Shown here: piece after piece, positions 1 to 4,446 of the stretch
Numbering within the stretch: position 1 is the stretch's first letter
Layout: every line of letters starts with the position of its first letter
Source: Vulcanimicrobiota bacterium
Lineage (GTDB): Bacteria; Vulcanimicrobiota; Vulcanimicrobiia; Vulcanimicrobiales; Vulcanimicrobiaceae
Direction of reading: 5' to 3'
Assembly: GCA_019233415.1 (NCBI GenBank)
Contig: JAFAMK010000377.1
Location: forward strand, 1 to 8,528
DNA: 8,528 nt
Program-made: the position numbers and the translations under genes
The notes under the pieces: generated by a model
Databases searched by the model: none
Told to the model about the DNA's origin: nothing
What the model saw: the letters and a program-made list of their open reading frames with translations, nothing else

Positions 1-1
1 G

Positions 2-139
2 AAGGGGATCGATGCGCTCGCCGCCGCGAAGGCCGGGCCAGTTGCGGCACCGGCGCTCGCCGACGCCGCCGCGAAGTCGAAGCGCGCCGCGTTCGACGCG
101 CAGCACGACACCGAAACCGCCGAGCTGGAGTCGGTCTAA
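2..139 (+). CDS. C-terminal end of an unidentified protein (partial, runs off left edge)
   Basis: Reading from base 2 gives 45 codons and a TAA stop at 137-139, with almost every third base G or C, as in the other genes of this GC-rich segment. The other two + frames give Arg-rich, biased peptides typical of shadow frames. The visible tail is Ala/Lys-rich (KAGPVAAPALADAAAKSK) and ends in an acidic stretch, DTETAELESV, as in a flexible, low-complexity C-terminus. No domain can be recognised from this piece. The stop lies only 2 bp from the stop codon of the convergent MFS gene, so there is no room for a dedicated terminator between them. Confidence 0.6.
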   Translation, partial: KGIDALAAAKAGPVAAPALADAAAKSKRAAFDAQHDTETAELESV

Positions 140-141
140 AT

Positions 142-1350
142 CTACGCGGCCCGCGCCGCGCGCGCGGGCGCCGGCTCCGCCGCGAGCGCGGCGTCGGCGA
201 ACGCGGCGAGTGTTCCGAGCGCGTAGGCGAACGTACCGAACACCGCGGCGGCGCCGAGGCCATATACATCGACGAGCGGTCCGGCGAGGAGCGGGCCGAT
301 GAACTGGCCCGTGCACAGCATCCCGGTGATCGCGCTGTACGCAAGCGGGTAGGAGCGCGCGTCGGTGCGCCGCCGGATCAGCGCGGTGAAGATCGCGGGC
401 GTTGCCATCGTGCCGGCGCCGTAGACGATCGCGCTCGTGAGCGTTCCGCCGAGCGAGGGTAAAAGCGCGAGCGCCGAGCCGATGCCGCCGAGCGCAAGCG
501 TGCCGCCGAGCGACCAACGAGCGCGTGCGCCGTCGAGCAGCGGGCCGATGGCGAACGTGGCGATCGTGCCTGCGATGCCGACCAGGCCCCACGCCAGCCC
601 GACGCTCGTGCTCGGCAGCCCGTGCGCGCGAAACAGCGCGACCGCGAACGTCGCGTAGGCGATGTACGCGGCGCCGAATGCGCCGTAGCTGAGGTTGAGG
701 AACAGGAAGCGCCGCGGCGCGACGAGGTCGCTCCAGGCGAATGCATTGCCGCTGCTGCCGGCCGCCGGCGCGGGAACCGGAACCGGTGCACCGCGGCGAA
801 CCGCCGCGGCGAAGAGCAGCGCGACGAGCGGCGTGATCACGCCCATGACGATCCACAGCGCCCGCCACGAGAACGGCGGGTGCGCGCCGAGCGTAAACGG
901 CTGTGTCGGTCCGGCCGCCGCGAGGCCGAACGCGAGCCCGGCCCACATCGCAGCGCTCGCGCGGCCGCGCACCGCCGGCGCAACGCGGTCGAAGGTCAGC
1001 ACGGTCGTCAGCACGATCGCGATTCCGGAGGCAAGGCCGATCTCGGTTCGCCAGACCGCGAGCGCAGTGACGTCGTGCACGAACGCCGAGCCGATCATCC
1101 CGGCGCCCACGAGGCACGTCGCAAGGAAAACCGTGAGCAGACGCGTGCGCTCGGAGCGCACGAACAGCGGGGCGCTCAGCGTGCCGACGAGGTAGCCGGC
1201 GAGGTTGAGGGCGTTGACCAGCCCGAACGCCGCGTACGAGGCCGGAAACTCGGCCCGTAGCGCCGGCAGCATCACGCCGTAGGAAAAGCGCGAGAACCCG
1301 ATGTTCACCATGAACGAGAGGAACGCGCCGAGGATCAGGAAGCGAGGCAT
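142..1350 (-). CDS. MFS transporter, YbfB/YjiJ-like (MFS_4) family
   Basis: This is a 402-residue integral membrane protein of the usual 12-helix MFS length, probably a proton-coupled efflux or uptake carrier in the inner membrane; the substrate is unknown. Helix 1 contains IGFSRFSYGVMLPALRAEF (about residues 17-35) and helix 2 NALNLAGYLVGTL (46-58). These match the 'GxxRFxYxxxLPxM ... NYxGYLxGA' pattern I associate with the YbfB/YjiJ group (PF06779). A Pro/Ala-rich linker (about 186-204) forms the central cytoplasmic loop between helices 6 and 7. A longer frame runs up to 1524, but it would cross the divergent LysR start and adds Arg-rich, non-membrane sequence. I therefore chose ATG 1350, which puts helix 1 at the N-terminus. 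No Shine-Dalgarno is visible, and the best promoter would make the transcript nearly leaderless. A divergent LysR regulator lies 73 bp away and probably controls it. Family call good; substrate unknown. Confidence 0.88.
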   Translation of the reverse strand: MPRFLILGAFLSFMVNIGFSRFSYGVMLPALRAEFPASYAAFGLVNALNLAGYLVGTLSAPLFVRSERTRLLTVFLATCLVGAGMIGSAFVHDVTALAVWRTEIGLASGIAIVLTTVLTFDRVAPAVRGRASAAMWAGLAFGLAAAGPTQPFTLGAHPPFSWRALWIVMGVITPLVALLFAAAVRRGAPVPVPAPAAGSSGNAFAWSDLVAPRRFLFLNLSYGAFGAAYIAYATFAVALFRAHGLPSTSVGLAWGLVGIAGTIATFAIGPLLDGARARWSLGGTLALGGIGSALALLPSLGGTLTSAIVYGAGTMATPAIFTALIRRRTDARSYPLAYSAITGMLCTGQFIGPLLAGPLVDVYGLGAAAVFGTFAYALGTLAAFADAALAAEPAPARAARAA

Positions 1351-1357
1351 CGCGGGG

Positions 1358-1386
1358 ATCGTAGCGCGGTGGTATGATTCAGGCAA
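1358..1386 (-). promoter_or_regulatory. Candidate promoter of the MFS gene
   Basis: On the minus strand TTGCCT (1381-1386) is separated by exactly 17 bp from TACGAT (1358-1363), a good sigma-70-like pair. Transcription would begin within a base or two of the ATG at 1350, which predicts a leaderless mRNA and agrees with the absence of a Shine-Dalgarno. The element overlaps the divergent -10 of the LysR gene, so the two promoters would compete. Inferred from sequence only. Confidence 0.4.
1370..1378 (+). promoter_or_regulatory. Candidate extended -10 promoter of the LysR gene
   Basis: TGGTATGAT (TATGAT at 1373-1378 preceded by TG-N) fits an extended -10 element. No -35 hexamer is evident upstream, as is usual for extended -10 promoters. 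Predicted transcription start is near 1385, giving a leader of about 40 bases to the ATG at 1424. It lies inside the spacer of the divergent MFS promoter. Confidence 0.4.
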
Positions 1387-1409
1387 CATGGAGAGCAGCG
1401 CCGAACTTA

Positions 1410-1422
1410 TCAGGAATTCCGA
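1410..1422. promoter_or_regulatory. Possible LysR box (T-N11-A) next to the LysR start
   Basis: TCAGGAATTCCGA has the T-N11-A spacing of LysR-family sites and contains the perfect palindrome GGAATTCC (1413-1420). It covers the ribosome binding sequence AGGA (1412-1415) of the LysR gene, so binding would suit autorepression. Weak: the motif is loose and any 13-mer meets it often. Confidence 0.25.
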
Positions 1423-1423
1423 T

Positions 1424-2323
1424 ATGACCCAGCTTTCGCTGCGCGAGCTGGCGAGCTGCGTCGCCGTCGCGCGGCACGGGAGCGCCCAGCGCGCCGCCGC
1501 CGCCCTCGGGTATGCCCAGTCCACCGTGACGCTTCATGTGCAAAACGTCGAGCGGCTGCTGGGCGTGCAGCTCTTCGACCGGCCCGGCAAACGACTCGCG
1601 CTGACCGCGCAGGGCCGCCTCCTCGTCACAGAGGGCGAACGGCTCTTGGCGCAGCTCGACGACCTGCGCGCGCGGCTGCACGGCGTCGCCGCCGACGCGA
1701 CCGGCCACGTCGCCATCGGCGCGATCGAACCGTTCGCCTCGCAGCGCCTTCCGCCGATCCTCGCCGCCTACCGCCGCCGCGCGCCTGGCGTGCGCGTTGC
1801 GCTGCGCGTCGGCGGAAACACGATCGTCCGCGAACTGCTCCAAACCGGCACGCTCGACTTCGCCGTGATCGGCAAACCGCCGTCGCTGCGCGGCGTCCAC
1901 TTCACGCCGCTCTTCGACGAAAAATTCGTCCTACTCGTCCCCGCCGCGCACCGCTTCGCGCGCGCGAAACGCGTGCGCCTGCGCGACCTCGCACATGAGA
2001 CGCTCCTGCTCAGCGAAGAAACGTGCGTCTACCGCCAACTCGTCTCGTCGGCGATCGACGAAGGCGGCGTCGACGGCGTCCTGCGCGCTTCATTCGGCAC
2101 CGTCGCAAGCCTACCGTTCGGAGTCGCCGCCGGCCTCGGCATCGCCGCCGTCCCCGCAATCCAAGCGCGCGACCTCCCCCGCGACGTCGTCGCCGTCCCC
2201 CTAACCGCCCCCGGCCTAACCGTCTCAATCGGCACGGTCGTCAGCACCGGCGCGGTGCTCTCCCCTGCGGCCGCCGCATTGCGCACGTTCGTCGAAGCGG
2301 AATTGCTCCGTCGTCGTGCATGA
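1424..2323 (+). CDS. LysR-family transcriptional regulator
   Basis: This 299-residue protein has the standard LysR length and layout. The winged helix-turn-helix is at about residues 4-63 (LRELASCVAVARHGSAQRAA, then LGYAQSTVTLHVQNVERLLG, ending in GVQLFDRPGKRLALT). A linker helix follows to about residue 90, then a periplasmic-binding-protein-like effector domain from about 94 onward (HVAIGAIEPFASQRLPPILA; later DFAVIGKPP and FVLLVPAAHRFA). ATG 1424 was preferred over upstream in-frame ATGs at 1301 and 1388. It has AGGA at 1412-1415 with an 8-base spacer, and it starts the protein right at the HTH as is usual in the family. The ATG at 1388 would sit only a few bases from the predicted transcript start. 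It is divergent from the MFS gene, its likely target. The inducer cannot be read from sequence. The stop overlaps the following antitoxin-like gene by 8 bases. Confidence 0.92.
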   Translation: MTQLSLRELASCVAVARHGSAQRAAAALGYAQSTVTLHVQNVERLLGVQLFDRPGKRLALTAQGRLLVTEGERLLAQLDDLRARLHGVAADATGHVAIGAIEPFASQRLPPILAAYRRRAPGVRVALRVGGNTIVRELLQTGTLDFAVIGKPPSLRGVHFTPLFDEKFVLLVPAAHRFARAKRVRLRDLAHETLLLSEETCVYRQLVSSAIDEGGVDGVLRASFGTVASLPFGVAAGLGIAAVPAIQARDLPRDVVAVPLTAPGLTVSIGTVVSTGAVLSPAAAALRTFVEAELLRRRA

Positions 2324-2570
2324 GTGCAATGTGCGTATTGCCGAAGACGTCAGCGAGATGCTCGAAGACGCAGACGCTATTGCGACAGGTGGCGACGTTT
2401 CCGCCTTTGTCCTCGGAGCGGCGACGGCGCGAGCCAGCCGCACGCTCGAAGTGACTCGCATCGAAGGCGAGAGTAGACAGCGATTCTATGAGTTGATGAT
2501 TGATCCGCCTGCGCCAAGTCCGGCGCTCAAAAAAGTTCTCGCGGCAAACACATTCGAAGACCTTCTCTAA
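2316..2570 (+). CDS. DUF1778/TacA-like antitoxin, apparently orphan
   Basis: An 84-residue protein that matches the DUF1778 (TacA-type) antitoxin plan. A ribbon-helix-helix-like N-terminal half (VRIAEDVSEMLEDADAIATG, then DVSAFVLGAATARA, about residues 6-40) is followed by the characteristic C-terminal toxin-binding motif RQRFYELMIDPPAPSPALKK (54-73), whose family form is F-x-x-L-x-x-PP-x-P-x-x-x-L. In this family the antitoxin binds operator DNA and neutralises a GNAT acetyltransferase toxin encoded directly downstream. Here nothing resembling a GNAT gene follows; the next gene is a lipoprotein. The start is uncertain. GTG 2316 overlaps the LysR stop and has no clear ribosome site, suggesting coupled translation, and the N-terminal arm is a little shorter than usual. 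It may be a solitary regulator or the survivor of a broken toxin-antitoxin pair. Confidence 0.72.
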   Translation: MHECNVRIAEDVSEMLEDADAIATGGDVSAFVLGAATARASRTLEVTRIEGESRQRFYELMIDPPAPSPALKKVLAANTFEDLL

Positions 2571-2747
2571 GTCTAGTTGGGGCGTGGACTTCGACACCCG
2601 GCCGTGGGCCGCCGGGTTATATGCCCTGTGATAGTCGGCCCCCGGGGATTCTGCAACGGTTGCCAGGTACTCTTGGAGGGAGGACCGAACGTCGAAACGT
2701 CGGCAGACCTTCGGGCCCTCGGGGTGGGCGTGGTCTGAGAACTAGTC
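2571..2747 (+). ncRNA. Candidate structured RNA domain (unrecognised) in a 192-bp non-coding gap
   Basis: No credible gene fills 2571-2762. The stretch holds nested inverted repeats. A 6-bp long-range helix closes it (CTAGTT 2573-2578 with AACTAG 2740-2745). Inside are a 7-bp hairpin (ACCCGGC 2596-2602 with GCCGGGT 2611-2617), a hairpin with CGAA loop and one bulged A (CCGAACGT 2685-2692 with ACGTCGG 2697-2703), and directly abutting it CAGACC 2704-2709 with GGTCTG 2732-2737, containing GCCC/GGGC. GGGCCG (2606-2611) could alternatively pair with CGGCCC (2636-2641). The closing helix ends 8 bases before the AGGAAG of the lipoprotein gene, as a leader or riboswitch would. Short helices are common by chance in GC-rich DNA. 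The strand is assumed from the downstream gene. I do not recognise the family. Confidence 0.3.
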
Positions 2748-2762
2748 TGATGTAGGAAGCGG

Positions 2763-3698
2763 GTGCATCGGGTGTATAGAGTCGCGAGTGTCCTGAAACG
2801 TATTGCATTGCTCGTCATAGCGATGTCGCTTGCCGCATGCTCGATGCGGCATTCTGTTGTGCCCGAGCCCGGAGCGCAGCTCCCGGGCCAGCCGGTTGTC
2901 TCGGGAGATTACCGGATTACTTTGGGTAACGTTGGCGCGCGGATTTTTAAAGGCGTGACGTTATCACGCAAGGTTTCCCGAGGCGAAACCTGGATTTCCA
3001 TTCGCGGGGCAAACTTCGATCAGCAGTTGCACGCTCGCGCCGTGACGGAGATCGCGAGAATCGACGGGCCGAACCTCGTTTCCATTTCCGTGAATTCTTT
3101 GCCGATCAGAAACCGCGTCCCCGGCTCGCGAATTGCATCGCTCGTCGACCGAAGTTCATGCATTGATCCGAGCAGTGTCTTCTGCAATCCCGGATGCGAC
3201 GCAAGTCAAGCAACGTGCCCGTTGTGCCCGGACTGCATGGTGCCGGTCGGGGTGAACGAAGATGGCAGCGGAGTCGGAACCATACGAGAGTTTGGCGACG
3301 GATTCGCATGTGACTTCGACCTGAGCGGCGGTGGCGTTGACTGCTACTCGTCCGCCGACAATCCGTCCCCTCCAGTCGTGCCGCGGAACCTCTACATCAG
3401 CTACACGCTTACTGCTATAGACGCGACCCTTGTGTGCAAGAACCCTCCCGAACCAGGGTGGTCGACGGCCCTCTACGGCGATCCGAATCAGCGCGGTGGC
3501 GCGAAGAAGAACAACATACCGCCTGCCCCGGGCTCAAACACGTGGGCATTCCCGTACGATTTTTTCGACGTCAACATCGGCGAGGTCTTCCCACCAACGA
3601 AGCCGAGCATCCTCAATGCGAACTATTACCACTGGGGTATTCAGCGAAACGGCGATCTCACTCAGCTCAACCAAGGATGGTGCAGATCAACCGGATAG
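2763..3698 (+). CDS. Cys-rich secreted lipoprotein of unknown function
   Basis: Not a family I recognise. The 311-residue product begins with a lipoprotein signal peptide: a basic n-region (MHRVYRVASVLKR), a hydrophobic core (IALLVIAMS) and the lipobox LAAC with Cys26 as lipidation site. The next residue is Ser, so outer-membrane rather than inner-membrane retention would be expected by the E. coli rule. The mature part looks beta-rich and contains ten further Cys (133, 141, 145, 152, 155, 158, 183, 194, 225, 307), six of them in the cluster CIDPSSVFCNPGC to CPLCPDC (133-158). The even number suggests disulfides outside the cell, though metal binding is possible. GTG 2763 is chosen because it is preceded by AGGAAG (2754-2759), at close spacing; GTG 2772 is an alternative. 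Base composition is lower in GC than the flanking genes. The 3' end overlaps the convergent gene by 12 bp. Confidence 0.75.
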   Translation: MHRVYRVASVLKRIALLVIAMSLAACSMRHSVVPEPGAQLPGQPVVSGDYRITLGNVGARIFKGVTLSRKVSRGETWISIRGANFDQQLHARAVTEIARIDGPNLVSISVNSLPIRNRVPGSRIASLVDRSSCIDPSSVFCNPGCDASQATCPLCPDCMVPVGVNEDGSGVGTIREFGDGFACDFDLSGGGVDCYSSADNPSPPVVPRNLYISYTLTAIDATLVCKNPPEPGWSTALYGDPNQRGGAKKNNIPPAPGSNTWAFPYDFFDVNIGEVFPPTKPSILNANYYHWGIQRNGDLTQLNQGWCRSTG

Positions 3699-4157
3699 CG
3701 GATCGGCTCGGTGGATTGCGCAGGGGATATAGATGCACTCGGTTTCGCTATAGCACTCTGCCATGCACCGGTTCCGATGCGTGTCGCCGCCGCACTCCCA
3801 GACCATGACGTGGTCTCGCTTGTTAGAAAAATGAACCGTGTATGGCGGCTGACCGATGATGAAGCCAAACGTATTTTGTCCGTTGTAGATCGGCTGACCA
3901 AGCCGCTCGATCAAATCGTTGGGATTCGCGCGCACGCCGCGTTCGAGCGGTGGCGGCGCAGCGGTTGCAAGGTGAGAATCCGCGATGGCCTCTCGCCGAA
4001 TCGTGAGGGAGTCTCCGGTATCGCTGTCGATGGTTACGACGTCAGTCGTTCCCTCACGGAGGCCTGACAAGGCCGCTTCGGCAACCTGCTTCGAACGAAA
4101 GCGCAGTGCCTGCACGATGCTCTCATTGTCAACTCTGAGCGTGAGGACAAGATACAT
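3687..4157 (-). CDS. Hypothetical cytosolic protein with C-terminal Cys cluster
   Basis: Not recognised. The product is 156 residues with no signal peptide or membrane segment. Residues 1-63 look like a small compact domain (MYLVLTLRVDNES; QVAEAALSGLREG; VVTIDSDTGDSLTIRREAI), probably beta-alpha-beta-beta. After a Pro-rich hinge (ATAAPPPLERG) comes a second module, about 78-156, with IIGQPPYTVHF and five Cys at 122, 131, 135, 141 and 146, which could bind zinc or form disulfides. The frame runs open up to an ATG at 4295. I chose ATG 4157 because AAGGAG lies 7 bases upstream (4165-4170, minus strand), the strongest ribosome site in the window. The overlapping + strand frame at 3711-4067 has no such site. 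It is convergent with the Cys-rich lipoprotein, with a 12-bp overlap of coding ends, so the pair may have been inherited together. Codon use is less GC-biased than in the flanks. Confidence 0.68.
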   Translation of the reverse strand: MYLVLTLRVDNESIVQALRFRSKQVAEAALSGLREGTTDVVTIDSDTGDSLTIRREAIADSHLATAAPPPLERGVRANPNDLIERLGQPIYNGQNTFGFIIGQPPYTVHFSNKRDHVMVWECGGDTHRNRCMAECYSETECIYIPCAIHRADPLSG

Positions 4158-4164
4158 CGTCCCT

Positions 4165-4170
4165 CTCCTT
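4165..4170 (-). promoter_or_regulatory. Strong Shine-Dalgarno deciding the start of the Cys-cluster protein
   Basis: On the minus strand AAGGAG is followed by seven bases and ATG at 4157. This selects 4157 over the in-frame ATG at 4295, which lacks a comparable site. Confidence 0.7.
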
Positions 4171-4205
4171 TCCTCGACTGCTCTCGTCAGAAGGCTTTCT
4201 TCGCC

Positions 4206-4235
4206 ATTCTTGCTCTGAGCATGGGTCATTGTCAT
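4206..4235 (-). promoter_or_regulatory. Weak candidate promoter for the Cys-cluster protein
   Basis: ATGACA (minus strand, 4230-4235) and AAGAAT (4206-4211) are 18 bp apart, matching 5/6 and 4/6 of the sigma-70 hexamers. Transcription would start near 4199, about 40 bases before the ATG at 4157. Only suggestive. Confidence 0.25.
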
Positions 4236-4362
4236 TGCGGTGACTCGGCTGGGCGGTTCCGGCTGCGTCGTTTCGTTAACCAGTTCGGCATCCATATGGG
4301 TTCGGCCACGTCGGAGACGGCGGGTGGCTCGGATCCCGCCGACTGCGCCCCGGGGCCAGGTA

Positions 4363-4390
4363 TCGACGACCAGACCGACCCGACTAGAAT
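4363..4390 (+). promoter_or_regulatory. Candidate promoter of the chemotaxis receptor gene
   Basis: TAGAAT (4385-4390) resembles a -10 box, and TCGACG (4363-4368) lies 16 bp upstream as a poor -35. Transcription would begin near 4397, giving a leader of about 50 bases that contains the palindrome at 4417-4430. The rest of the 4158-4446 gap holds no gene I can support. Confidence 0.3.
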
Positions 4391-4416
4391 TCCGTCCCCG
4401 GGCCGCCGATCAGTAT

Positions 4417-4430
4417 GGAAAGCGCTTTCC
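4417..4430. promoter_or_regulatory. Perfect 14-bp palindrome, LacI/GalR-type operator candidate
   Basis: GGAAAGCGCTTTCC is perfectly self-complementary and has the central C|G step with flanking AA-N-C / G-N-TT half-sites typical of LacI/GalR-family operators. It sits 16 bp upstream of the receptor ATG and downstream of the best promoter candidate, a position suited to roadblock repression. No LacI-type gene is in the window. As RNA it would form only a 5-bp stem. Confidence 0.5.
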
Positions 4431-4446
4431 CTCTGCTCGGAGCCCT

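Noticed and set aside
12..302. Open frame on + strand at the left edge
   Set aside because: Arg/Pro-rich shadow. It crosses the convergent MFS gene end, while the frame from base 2 has the expected GC-ending codons and stops at 139.
622..1260. Long + strand open frames opposite the MFS gene
   Set aside because: Arg/Ala-rich antisense shadows of a clearly real membrane protein; long spurious frames are common at this GC content.
1351..1524. N-terminal extension of the MFS protein up to 1524
   Set aside because: It would run through the LysR promoter and its HTH coding region, and adds non-membrane sequence before helix 1.
2596..2625. Hairpin after the antitoxin as an intrinsic terminator
   Set aside because: The 7-bp GC stem is good, but it is followed by TATATGCCC rather than a run of T. 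Kept only as part of the structured-RNA candidate.
2651..2663. GCAAC-G-GTTGC inverted repeat as an RNA hairpin
   Set aside because: A one-base loop cannot form in RNA. It could be a DNA site, but nothing else supports that.
2673..2703. Similarity to 23S rRNA (GGAGGACCGAAC followed by a small GAAA-loop-like hairpin)
   Set aside because: From memory the 12-mer occurs in 23S rRNA just before such a hairpin, but the flanks do not align convincingly. Treated as chance unless an alignment shows otherwise.
2745..2760. Hammerhead ribozyme core (CTGATG...GAAG)
   Set aside because: The core would need CUGAUGA and GAAA with flanking stems; here it reads CTGATGT and GGAAGC, and the stems are missing.
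3711..4067. + strand frame of 118 codons opposite the Cys-cluster gene
   Set aside because: No ribosome site and no recognisable domain. The minus strand frame has a strong AAGGAG at ideal spacing and a coherent domain layout.
4385..4412. FliA (sigma-28) type promoter before the receptor (GCCGATCA at 4405-4412)
   Set aside because: The -10 matches GCCGATAA in 7 of 8 bases, but no TAAA sits at the required spacing (only TAGA, 16 bp away). Too weak to list as a feature.
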